Source: Welwitschia mirabilis
Lineage: Eukaryota > Gnetophyta > Gnetopsida > Welwitschiales
Direction: 5' to 3'
DNA length: 24,000 nucleotides
NCBI GenBank assembly: GCA_051453625.1
Contig: JBOZIK010000001.1
Span: forward strand, 44,451,689 to 44,475,688
The notes below the pieces were generated by a model, which saw only the letters and a list, made by a program, of their open reading frames with translations, did not search any database and was not told the DNA's origin. The position numbers were made by a program, and so were the translations under genes. Positions 9,301-18,887 of this stretch are shown in pieces; position 1 is the stretch's first letter, and each line of letters opens with the position of its first letter.

Positions 9301-9990
9301 GGATTCATCCAATTTAAGACATTCACATGTCTATGGACTTTACTTTGAAGGAATATGCCTTAGTTCTTGTGTTTTTTTGAATGGTATGAGGTCTTTAGTT
9401 ATTTAGGTGTATTCTTTTCTATCTTCTATCTCACTTCTTCACCTTTGTCCTTTTGAGTGTGTGATAATGTGGGAATTATTTATTGAGCATTATATATATA
9501 TAATAACCATGATCTATTGTATCTATGCTAAAATACATGGTCACCATAATTTTTCACTACACTAGGGTAGATGTTTTTAAAGGGAACCTTTGGTAGTGTT
9601 AATAGCTACGAGAACTCCACTTGAGGATTAGTTAGTTGTGCTTCATGGATCCTTACTTCTCTAAGTAAGGTTGCATTTCCCTCATCATAAAAAGTAATAA
9701 TAGAACTTTAAGGCTATGGGATTAGTAGTTTTTATAATATTATTAGAGGCATTTCTTGTTTACTAGATTCTTAGTATCCCCTCATGATCATTTCACTTTT
9801 GAGGATTCTAGTGTATTTTGGGGTGTGAGTAGGTAAGTTCATTTCTAAGAAACTCTTGATCTTATTATTTATTATTCTAAGTACTTTATCTTTGAAATCA
9901 TCATAATCATTTCCTTTTCAAGTAAAACATTATGAAGTCAATACATTTTGTCATCCATTTTTACTCAAGTGGCCTTATGATGTCTTTGAA
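9301..9990 (+). repeat. conserved non-coding 3' region, copy 3
   Basis: Begins with ggattcatccaatttaagac and cacatgtctatgg, then carries the second block around 9550-9700 with gagaactccacttgagg and cctcatcat. The simple-repeat position is a short TA repeat (about 9490-9502). It follows integrase in the order expected of a full element. Confidence 0.6.
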
Positions 9991-10700
9991 GGGTGCTTGT
10001 TAGGTCTTTATTATACTTTTCTTTGATTCTTTAATTTGTTATTTTAAAGTCATTTTTATACTTTTCATCATCATCTAGGACATTATCATTTATTAGTGTC
10101 CTTATTATTATTCATGTTATTTTTATAACTCACACGTTGATTTTTCTTTTAGCATTTTAATTAGATGATCTTCTCTTATTTTATGAGATTTCTTACCATC
10201 TTTTAAAGTTTTACATATTATTTATTAATTTAAGAACTTTTTTTTTTTTTTTGGTTGATATCTCCTATCCTACTTAATGCATTCTCATAGTTTTATCTTT
10301 TGATTTCTATGAGTTTTTTTTTATCATCCTCATTCATTATGATTTTCATTATGACTTTTTACTATTCATAATTTCTTAAACATTCTAATACATTCTGATA
10401 ACTTCATGTTGATATCTGAGCCTAACTTATTTGGCTGACATCTCAACTTTTCTAAAAATTTTCAAAGTCATGTCATCCACATAGTCTTCTAGATGACACT
10501 GAAGGATAAAATTGAGTGGTTGTTCTTTGGATAATGCAACTAGATGACAGTGTGATAAAACCATAGCTTAACTTCTTTTCCTTCAATTTTCTTTTATTCT
10601 TTGTTATTTTTCCCTATTTTCTTGAGAGATGATAGTACCAATCATCCCTACCATTATTCTAGAACTTGTCCTAATCAAATTCGTATCCCAGATTACTAGA
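9991..10700 (+). other. element tail with degenerate palindrome modules, no gene
   Basis: T-rich DNA after the third 3' region. Remnants of the module occur near 10484-10530 (gtcatccacatag, ctagatgacac) and 10626-10660 (gatgatag, aatcatccc). No LTR with recognisable ends follows, so the 3' LTR of this copy was lost or is too diverged to see. Confidence 0.4.
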
Positions 10701-12015
10701 TTTTAATAGATCTTGTAAAATGAGGTATGTTTTTCCATCCCTTATTATTTTTAATGTTTTCCCATTTTTAAGCCTTTGAACATGTAGTTTCCACATATAC
10801 TATCTAGCTTTTCATGCTCTTCAATTTGGAACTTATAGATCTAATTTTCATCTTGTATTTTTTATGATATAACTAATTTTGTACTTCACAAGGTAAAATT
10901 AGGTTTTTAACTTTAAAACTTATTTTTTCATAAATTATAAGCCAAAACATAGTAGTACTTTAGGGAAAATTAATCAATATAATTCACTCTACAATTTTAG
11001 TAAATTAGATTTTTCATTTGAGCATTTTCATTTTTCACCTTATGTAGGACCCATTTTACATTTTTCTTTCATGATTAGGAATAAGTATTGACACTTTTTA
11101 AGGGAGGGAAGAACATATTTTTATAATTTTTACTAATTTATGTGGTTGTTTTGAGCTTCCACATGAATCATCTTAGAGATTTCAACTTAGCTTCATGTGA
11201 TGCATTTAATATTTATAAGTAGGCCATGCACATGCAGAACTAGATATATCAAGTCATAGGCTAAGTTTGTTGAGAAGGAGATAGGCCCATTGGCACCACT
11301 AAAGGTTAAGTGAGCAGAGCCAACCCACCCTCCACTTTATCATGCTAAATCCCTTACTATCTAAACCATGGTCATTCATGTTGAGAGATTCTTTAATGAT
11401 TTTATGAGCCATATAGAGCTAACAATTAATCAAAGACTCATAGATCTATAACTTTGATAGATCCTAGATGCATAGGGGATATATTATATATCAGATACAA
11501 GGGAGTTCTATGATGCAATTCATATAAAGCGATGTCCTCAGTTCATGTATAAACTATCAAGGTTCAGAGACTTAGTTTAAAATTTTAATTAAAATAAATT
11601 TTATAGAGCCTTAAGCTAATTTAATTATTGCATGCATTTATTTTTTTCATTTTAGTGGTGTAATTTCATCATAAAATTTTTATACCATAATTCCTCATGT
11701 TTTGTAGTAGTCATAATATTTCCCTTGTTGAAAATTATTAATGATTTAATTATAATTATTAGTGACTAAATTATTGTAACTACTAAATTTGATCTATTTT
11801 AACTAAAAAATAGCTTTTATGTATTTTTTAGAAATTAATGTTATTGTAATGAGAATTATCATTTATTGTTAACATATAAATGCACCTAGTGGTATGACAA
11901 GGGATTGAAAAAGGGTGGTTACTGAATCTTTACAAACTTTCATCATCTAAATAATTTTGCTTTATAATGGTATATTTTCATATTCTAATGACCCTTTGCA
12001 TTTTACATTCTCATC

Positions 12016-12023
12016 TATAAATA
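12016..12023 (+). promoter_or_regulatory. candidate TATA box of an unidentified promoter or LTR
   Basis: TATAAATA is followed after about 40 bases by a CT- and T-rich stretch and then a leader containing gagaagctttcgc and cttgcaaatattgtaataaa. This arrangement resembles the R-U5 part of a plant LTR from a different family, but I cannot delimit it. Confidence 0.35.
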
Positions 12024-12323
12024 AAACCCTCCTTCCCATTTTTTCTCACTTTTATTTTTGGAGAAGCTTTCGCTACCAAATCTTAAAGCTTGAAAAAACC
12101 TTCAAACATTTGAGCCTTGGAATCTTTGAGAGTTCTTGAATCTCTATTGTATCTATTTTCTTGCAAATATTGTAATAAATCTAGATGTGTGTATTATTGA
12201 TATCCAAATAGATGCATTCCTAGATATCAATCTTAGCTTCTACTATTTTCTAATTAATAAAATCTTCATAAATGTAAATCCAAATTTTCTTGTTGAGGAT
12301 TTATATTTTGTTAATGTACCTTT

Positions 12324-12328
12324 CTCAT
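12324..12328. repeat. target-site duplication CTCAT, left copy
   Basis: CTCAT immediately precedes the left LTR (TGTTGTGG...). The same five bases follow the right LTR at 19975-19979. Five-base duplications are standard for Ty3/gypsy insertion. Confidence 0.88.
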
Positions 12329-13410
12329 TGTTGTGGTGGGTATTTGTACAAGTGATTAAGTTCAAAAGGATTCTGTCATTCATAAAATAAATAGATATCT
12401 CACACAATATATCACACTAGTATGCGTGGAAGTAAATTTAAAATGTCATATTCACATTGAAGACTATGAGAGGAGACTTGAATTGCTTTACAAACAAAAT
12501 AAAAGGAATCAGAAATAAATAATAAATGCAAAGAAATAAATTACAAACCAAAGTACAAGATGAAAATAATCTAGATGATATGCAAAATGGAACTAACATT
12601 ACTTATTCATAGCCTTAACAAAGGCAGTGCTTAATAATCTATATTATCCAAGAAATTGTCACTAGATGAAGAGAAACATAGACTATAAGGGCCATCAGAA
12701 AATCTACAATGCAATGCAAACATCAAAATAAAATAAAGTTTATGTCAAGAATGATTAACAAGCATCTAGGTTACAAAATAGTTAGGCCTTATTAGAAGAT
12801 ACACAACTCTCCATCAATTACACATCTTCATGCAACATTCAAAATGGATCTTTCACCCTTCAATCTTCTATCACAAGAATTTATGGTGCAATGAAGATAA
12901 GAAGGAGAGTTGAAGAAGGACTTAATTATAACAACTTATAGAAAAAAAAAATAGAAGTCACGATAATATGTGTTCTTTTACATAAATGAAATGGACAAAA
13001 TGGTGAAAAGTCATTGTCAAAGTTAGTACATGTTAGTATCATCCTAGTTGTTATCTAGATGATAAGGGGAATAACAACTCATTATAGAAGATGACTTAAC
13101 AATAATTTAGTAGTCCACCTTAACAACTAGTTGTCTTGTCATCCTATCTATCATGGGGATGATAGATGATAAAATGGTCTTCTTTAATTATATTTTTAAG
13201 AAGAAACTTAGTATTTTTATCAATAATCCTTCTTTAAAGCTTTGTGTATAAGAATGTGTGTTTAACACATCAAATGTAGGTAAGAAATGTGTATTTATGA
13301 GAGTTATATTATATCTCTAAAATCCTCAAAATTACACCTAAGCTTATGTAAAAGTCTTGCAAAACATCTCATAAAACCACATCAAATAATAACAAATTAG
13401 CAGTGCAACA
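12329..13410 (-). repeat. 3' LTR of the complete minus-strand element
   Basis: On the plus strand it starts TGTTGTGGTGGG and ends AGTGCAACA; on its own strand it begins TGTTGCACTG and ends with CA. It aligns throughout with 18888-19974 and 20066-21157. A TATA-like TATAATTAAG is at 12921-12930 and two palindrome modules lie upstream of it (13035-13079, 13135-13170). The adjoining internal sequence (gactgacaaaggctaac on the minus strand) equals that beside LTR 20066-21157, showing both are 3' LTRs. Confidence 0.85.
13035..13170 (-). repeat. palindrome-module pair in 3' LTR U3
   Basis: The second unit contains the perfect inner palindrome CTATCAT-GGGG-ATGATAG at 13148-13165, identical to that at 22919-22936. 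The first unit (atcctagttgttatctagatgata) is more degenerate. Spacing is about 100 bp. Confidence 0.7.
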
Positions 13411-14269
13411 TACCACTCCAGTTAGCCTTTGTCAGTCCCTAACAAAAACTAGTGAAAAATCATAATTGTGAGCTAATTTATTTTTCAAAAGCTAAATGTA
13501 AAATTATAAAACACACTCATAAAACACATCACATAGATAAATAATAGTTAATGCATAATGTGTATAAAAATTTTGAAAATATTGTCTCATGAAAGATTCG
13601 CATTAAGTTAAAAATTTTTGAAAATGAACCATGAAAATGGGTCTCTACTCCTTCTAAAGAAAAAACAATATCTTGTATTGGAAAATAAAGAAAGTAGATG
13701 TGAGTGAGAAGGTATGTAAAAGAGGAGAACTTCCTAAAATGAAATGTAAAGCTGAGTAATGTTAGATTTGAAAGATATAGACCTATGAAATATTCTAATA
13801 AGTAAATAAAAACTTTCAGTCCCAAAAATAAGTAAGAGCAGTGCTTACACCACCAAAAATAAAATCTATTACAAAAACTCAACTAAGCAAGAAATCAATT
13901 TTTATTGAAAACCAATTAATAAAAATATGATGATAATAAAATATAGTAATGACTTTAAAATAGCTAACCAAATCATAGAAGAAAACAAGAAGAATGAGCA
14001 TAAGATAATATAAATAAAAGATAACTTACCTATCTGACATTTTAACCTAGTAGACTCCAATCATAACATTACTTGATGTAAAAATGCATTAATTGATGTA
14101 TGAAAAATTCCATTCAATAAGGCATTGGTTATGATGATGCTAAAGATAAAATGAATGACCAAATCGAAAAATTACTAAAAAATGAACTTCCCTGTCATAA
14201 TCTAAAAACAAACACCCAAATCTCAAAAAATGAAATGAGCATGTGGAATAGACTAAAAGTCTAGGAAAT
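13411..14269 (-). other. internal tail next to the 3' LTR, no credible gene
   Basis: A-rich on the plus strand, aligned with 21158-22080 of the second element. A 117-codon minus-strand frame (13529-13882) is Phe/Leu/Tyr-rich. The matching region of the second element has a 15-base C run inside it and no clear conservation of the frame, so I treat it as chance. It has no detectable motif. Confidence 0.5.
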
Positions 14270-14850
14270 AAGCAATGGATCTGATGATACCAAGAACAGC
14301 ACTAATTTCATACCCTTAAAGTTTTTATTACAACTTTATTATCCATGATGAGGGGAGTATAACCACCATCAGAGAAGTAAGGATCTGTGAAGCATGGCTA
14401 ACTACCTCCCAGTGGAGTTTCCATATCTACCATATTACACTCTCAAAGGATCTTTTTAAAAATATTTACCCCAGTGTACTTATAATAGTACATCATGGTG
14501 ATCATGTCTTTAAAATGTTATAAATAAAACATCATGTCCTTATTTCACTTTTTTTTTTTTTTTAATATAACAAAGTTTTCACATGACCAAACATTCCAAA
14601 ATATAATGGTAAAAGTCATAAGATAAAAATAAAAAAGAACACTCTTAAATAGTCTAAGATCTTTTTGCCATTAAAAAAAATAAGCATCTTCCTTCAAACT
14701 AAAGTTTATGGACATGTGAATGTCCTAGGATTGGATGAATCCAATCTTACTACTGAAATAACCAAATCAAAAGACTAGTTATGGAGATAACTACATAAGT
14801 TAAGTTTGAAAAATGATCAAGTAATGCCATAATAACTTTCAAAAGAAAAA
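14270..14850 (-). repeat. conserved non-coding 3' region, copy 4
   Basis: Reverse complement of the region described for the plus copies, with the block around 14330-14490 (catgatgagggg, cctcccagtggagtttcc, atattaca) and the block around 14690-14760 (ggacatgtgaatgtcc, ggatgaatccaatctt). The simple-repeat site here is a 15-T run (14549-14563). It lies closer to protease than in an autonomous element because pol is missing. Confidence 0.7.
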
Positions 14851-14870
14851 NNNNNNNNNNNNNNNNNNNN
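14851..14870. other. assembly gap, 20 N
   Basis: The second element has 19 bases at this place (after ggaaaaa and before ggttt, near 22646-22664), so this gap appears to be close to true size. Its flanks are not duplicated, unlike the 100-N gaps. Confidence 0.85.
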
Positions 14871-15003
14871 GGTTTTCTCATGAAATTTCAAATTTTGTTC
14901 ATTTGCTTCTTAAAATTCTTAAGTAGTAAAGTCTGACATCTTAACAGAGACATAAAAATGTATTTTCTTAAAATAATAGAAAACAAAAATCATTTATTTA
15001 TTA

Positions 15004-15161
15004 ACTATCATCCTTCTTATCATTGAGATGACATAGAGGATGACAGGAATAGAAAAGCAAAATATAAAAATATTAGAAAACATAGAATTTTATCAAAAAG
15101 AAAAAAATTATCAAAACTAACTGTCGTTCTATCTACCATGGGGACGATAGTGGAGACAACA
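15004..15161 (-). repeat. palindrome-module pair between protease and 3' region
   Basis: Unit one (tatcatccttcttatcattgagatgacatagaggatgac) and unit two (ctatctaccatggggacgatag) are 117 bp apart, each followed by an A-rich spacer. The same arrangement stands at 22799-22948 in the second element. Confidence 0.7.
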
Positions 15162-15480
15162 TATTATTATTATTAAAAAAAAAATAAACTACAAATAGAA
15201 ACAAAAACTAAAAGCAGCAAAATGAAAACAAAGACTAACGAAATAGAAAGCTAAAAGAAAATTATAAGGCAAGAAAATTTTATTCAATTCCTAAATATAT
15301 CTTATACTTTTATTAAAAAAAAGAAGAAGGGAAAGTTAAGGATCTATTTCAATCTTAAAATGTTCAAAGAAATAACATCCAGATCAAAAATTTATTAATT
15401 AATAAAACATAAGAGATGTATAATTATTTTTAGGTAAAATTAATTACATAAAGAGAGGAGTAATGGATAACACTCTATGA
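15162..15480 (-). other. AT-rich spacer, no gene
   Basis: Simple A-rich sequence linking the module pair and the end of the protease-linker remnant. Nothing coding is visible. Confidence 0.4.
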
Positions 15481-16220
15481 GACCACATTAAAGCATAAAT
15501 TTTGGAAATTAAAGGGGAGAGTAATCATAACTCTAGTCAAAGATTTTCATTGAATGTAAGAGTTTTATTTTGAATATTATGAAAAAAATTATATTCAAGT
15601 CCTTTAAAAATATTCAAATTCAAACTAAAATTATGATTTTCAATATCTTCATTTAATGAATAATCTCCATCAAGTTATGAATTAAAAAGTTGGACTTCCT
15701 TACATACTTAAGGTTCTTTCTCACTTTCAAAGTTGGATGTATTAATGGTTTCTTCAATTTTAAGTTGGTCATCATAAAGAATAGACTCATGTGATTTCAT
15801 ATCTCTTTCTTCAAATGAGGGACATTGTAAAACTAAAGTGGGTTAGATGTTATCTTCAATGTTCATATCATCACCTAAATATTTCTCAGCTTTATTAAAG
15901 ACTCTAATTATAAACATTCTATTTCTAAAATTACATTTTATTATTCTTACTTTTGTATCAATGATGCAATGGGCTATTTCACAAAAAGCTCTTCCTAGAA
16001 GTAAAGGATATCCTCTATTATGCTTAAATTCTATGATAATCACATCTATTAGATAGTAAGCCTCTTTAATTTATATTGTCAAATATTTAATGACACTTAA
16101 TAGTTTTTAATTAAAGTGTTAGCTAATTCTAAGATAATCGAAGTAGCTAAGTCTCTTACAAATGTGAAATAGCATAACGTTAATACTTGTTCCAATGTCT
16201 ATTAAGGATTTTTTGATCTT
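15481..16220 (-). pseudogene. retroviral-type aspartic protease and pro-RT linker, broken
   Basis: On the minus strand the frame from about 16210 reads KKSLIDIGTSINVM; the catalytic Asp is at 16197-16199 and DIGTS at 16185-16199. It continues with three stops to a fully open stretch (16043-15843) with DVIIIEFKHNRGYPLLLGRAF and AHCIIDTKVRIIKCNF. These are the active-site motif and the later hydrophobic-hydrophobic-Gly motif (LLLG) of retropepsins, with spacing usual for Ty3/gypsy. Past 15843 a degenerate linker follows, with LNIFKGLEYNF near 15590 and then LISKIYALMWSHRVLS in another frame. In relatives this linker leads into reverse transcriptase; here it ends instead. The protease would have cut the Gag-containing polyprotein in the particle. 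Stops make it inactive. Confidence 0.8.
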
Positions 16221-16511
16221 TTTATTTCCTTCTAAAGTAATATTCACCATAGCTACTATTGGATCTTTAAATTTGGATGATTTTCATAACACTAAATTTG
16301 TGAGGGATTAGGCTAAAGAGACTTTGTTAGGGATGGCTTATTTTTATTTTCTTCTTATTAAGTGTTTCCATAATTTTTAGTACCCCAAATTTTATTGCAA
16401 AAATTTCCAAAAGGATAAGTTTATACTCATATTTTTCATCAAGGTTTTAAGATGCTCATTAAACATTAAGTTATTATTAGGTCTATCAAGCCAAGAGGTG
16501 GTTTGTTAAGA

Positions 16512-16611
16512 NNNNNNNNNNNNNNNNNNNNNNNNNNNNNNNNNNNNNNNNNNNNNNNNNNNNNNNNNNNNNNNNNNNNNNNNNNNNNNNNNNNNNNNNN
16601 NNNNNNNNNNN
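16512..16611. other. assembly gap, 100 N, with 74-bp duplicated flanks
   Basis: Positions 16438-16511 recur at 16612-16685 with two base differences (ttatta/ttattg and ggtgg/ggtga). The duplication length equals that at the 7646-7745 gap, and both abut the Ns exactly. Confidence 0.88.
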
Positions 16612-17184
16612 ATCAAGGTTTTAAGATGCTCATTAAACATTAAGTTATTGTTAGGTCTATCAAGCCAAGAGGTGATTTGTTAAGAAGGATTTTTATTTTT
16701 CCTTTTTCTAAGAGAAAGGAAGTTGTAATATTCTACTATTTCAATGTACTCTTCCTCATTTTCTTCATCATTTCTAAAAATTTTTTAACAGGTGAAAGGT
16801 TTATTTAAAGGAGGATTTATTTATTATCCACTTCTTTTCATAATCTTACAATCTTTTCTTAGTTCATTTGGATTTGTTAAAGATTGTGTAGCTAATGTTT
16901 CTTAAGAACTTTGAATTACCAACATGGTTTGTTGAATTATGTTTACTAAGTTTTCAATGTTGGTATTTTATTTTTTAAAATTTATCATTTGATTTTCTAA
17001 TTTCATCTATAAGGCTTATGAGTTAATAATTTGGATGTTGAAAATTTTATGGTCCTAGTTGGTAGTTCGTGTTTTTGAATTAGTTTCTAAAAGATTAAGA
17101 ATTATTTTGAAATTGAGTATTCAATCTAGGTTGTACTTGATTTTGATCTTCACATATTTTTTCTTTGTATGTTAGAAAAAGAGG

Positions 17185-17226
17185 ATAGTTTTTGATTTTA
17201 TGATAATTATCCTTATATAAATTACA
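17185..17226 (-). other. gag zinc-knuckle remnant with two Cys-to-Tyr changes
   Basis: In the open frame 17313-17095 the order C-N-L-Y-K-D-N-Y-H-K-I-K-N-Y has exactly the CX2CX4HX4C spacing of a retroviral nucleocapsid knuckle. The first Cys and the His remain; the second and third Cys positions are Tyr, which a single G-to-A transition in each Cys codon explains. The domain would have bound element RNA. Confidence 0.72.
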
Positions 17227-17399
17227 AATTTTTACAACATGTCTTTCAATTATGGATTTGGAATCTATGATCATTTCTGCATACTTCTCCAAAGTCGTTG
17301 TAAAATTTCTCATGGATTTTGTAGGATTGAGTTCTATCTTTTTTATTATTTAACCTCTTTTAAGTCTTTGATGAATTGGCCTATAGTTGGATTTTTTTT

Positions 17400-17499
17400 N
17401 NNNNNNNNNNNNNNNNNNNNNNNNNNNNNNNNNNNNNNNNNNNNNNNNNNNNNNNNNNNNNNNNNNNNNNNNNNNNNNNNNNNNNNNNNNNNNNNNNNN
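17400..17499. other. assembly gap, 100 N, short duplicated flank
   Basis: The 19 bases before the gap (ctatagttggatttttttt) reappear right after it at 17500-17518 with one difference, consistent with an unmerged overlap ending in a T-run. Confidence 0.75.
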
Positions 17500-18446
17500 C
17501 TATAGTTGTATTTTTTTTTTTTTGAAGTTGATTAAGTTTGACTAACCTTCACAAGTTTTTTTTAATTTTGTCTAGGCATCATCTAATGTAAGGTTCATGA
17601 GGTTTCCTATATAAGAAAAATCTACAAGTTGTTTCGTGTATAGTGTTAGCCCACTATAAAAGTAGTCTATTAGTTTTATTAGTGAAAAAGAATCTACTGG
17701 ATTAGAATGATAGGCTATAAAGAAATGCTCATATGTGAAGGCATAGTCTTAATTTGGTTTTTATTGAAAGTTTGTGAACTCCTTTTTTTCTTTTTCTCAT
17801 GATTTCTTTAATCATAGATCTCTTCACAAAGGGTTCTTAGACTTAATCCCATGTTTTTAAACTTTTTTAGGGAATATTTTTTAGCTAAAGTCTTGCTCTA
17901 CCCATTAAAATTATGAAAAATATTATCATGTATGTTCTATCATTAATTTTTTTCTTTCCATTCCCTAATGTAAGAATTATTTTTTCAATTCTGTAATATG
18001 TTGAAAGAAATCCTCATCATTTTCTTTATTAAAAGTTGGATAGGCATTTAGATTTTTAAGTTCAACATCATCTCCTAGGGATAGGTTAAAAGATATTTGA
18101 ATCTCATTTTTCTTGTTGGATAACAATTATCTAAGGGTAAGGTTTACATTAGGGGTAGAAGATCTTATGACATATTTTTGCTTATGGAAGGCACTTAATA
18201 TTATGAGCTAGTTTTCTCCTTCTATATGGTTTTCGTTAAAAAAATTAGATTCAAAAAAATAAATTTTGAAGGAGGAATAAGTGCATCTAGAGATTGCTTT
18301 TCTAATTCATTTTCTATATCTACCATTTCTTCTTTAATGTTGTTCTCTATCAGCAGCCTTTCTTTTTAATATTTCATATCTATGTTGATCATGTCACAGC
18401 ATCTTGTAAATAATAAATAATAGAAAACAATATAAAAAATAATAGA

Positions 18447-18701
18447 CCTTCATTCTGTCTATCATGAGGACAACAGTAGAGATGACACATACAAAAAACT
18501 AGAAAAATAAAAATAGAACAACAATCAAAACAGAAAAAAAAAAGTAGAAAATAGGACTATCATTCACCTAGCCATCTAGATGTCATAGGAGATGAAAGAG
18601 GCTAATTTTATTATATAAAATTAAAATCAAAAAATAGAACTAGGTACAAAAATTTACAGACTATCTTCTTGGCTATTGTGGGAATGATAGAGGAGATGAC
18701 C
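18447..18701 (-). repeat. palindrome-module array in the 5' leader (three units)
   Basis: Units begin near 18448, 18556 and 18661 (spacing 108 and 105 bp), each with a cat/atg centre and a right arm of the type gagatgac. The spacers are A-rich and resemble those of the 15004 and 22799 pairs. The array lies between the primer site and the gag start, so it would be in the packaged RNA leader. Confidence 0.65.
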
Positions 18702-18866
18702 ACTATTTTTCTATAGAAAACTAAATCTAAAAATCCAAAGCTTAAAAAATGCACACAGAAAAGATACAGTTACTAATAAAATACAATGTTACTATAGATA
18801 AAGAACTAAATAGAGGTCTGATATACTCAACTAAATGATAACAACCTTTGTAATCCTAAATGGCCT
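18702..18866 (-). other. leader next to the primer-binding site
   Basis: Untranslated leader of the minus element between primer site and first module. No gene is seen. Confidence 0.45.
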
Positions 18867-18884
18867 TCCCCAGTAATGGCACTA
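18867..18884 (-). other. primer-binding site (tRNA-Asp type)
   Basis: On the minus strand TAGTGCCATTACTGGGGA, three bases after the LTR end. It agrees with the complement of the plant tRNA-Asp 3' end at 13 of 18 positions, and the five differences are all transitions. Minus-strand DNA synthesis would have begun here. The orientation proves that 18888-19974 is the 5' LTR. Confidence 0.8.
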
Positions 18885-18887
18885 ATT

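Larger units (their letters stand above)
10701..12328. other. unassigned older sequence, target of the minus-strand insertions
   Basis: I could not align this with the retroelement family elsewhere in the window. The part around 11220-11420 is less AT-rich than its surroundings. The last 320 bp look like a promoter followed by a leader (TATA box at 12016-12023), possibly an LTR fragment of another family. Two overlapping short frames (11957-12139 and 12136-12390) are not credible genes, the second running into the inserted LTR. The sequence is interrupted at 12328 and resumes at 19980. Confidence 0.4.
16221..18377 (-). pseudogene. gag polyprotein, broken (Retrotrans_gag type)
   Basis: The likely start is the ATG at 18377-18375, since a mostly open Glu/Lys-rich stretch follows (ENNIKEEMVDIENELEKQ). 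The capsid-like core, about 18085-17540 on the minus strand, shows DVELKNLNAYPTF, DEDFFQHITELKK, MGRARL-stop-LKNIP-stop-KSLKTWD and LIDYFYSGLTLYTKQLVDF. These are the recognisable landmarks of the plant Ty3/gypsy capsid domain. A zinc-knuckle remnant lies at 17185-17226. The remainder toward protease is poorly readable, with two 100-N gaps at 17400-17499 and 16512-16611. Gag would form the virus-like particle and bind element RNA. Many stops sit at Trp and Gln positions. Order and frame suggest gag and protease were one polyprotein. Confidence 0.75.

Noticed and set aside
11957-12390. Two short plus-strand ORFs overlapping by a few bases
   Set aside because: The second continues across the insertion point into the LTR, so it cannot be an original gene. 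The first is short and has no motif.
13529-13882. 117-codon minus-strand ORF near the 3' LTR
   Set aside because: In the second element the same region has a C15 run and no clear open counterpart. Composition is that of T-rich DNA; no motif.
15847-16056. 69-codon plus-strand ORF
   Set aside because: Exact antisense shadow of the protease remnant on the minus strand.
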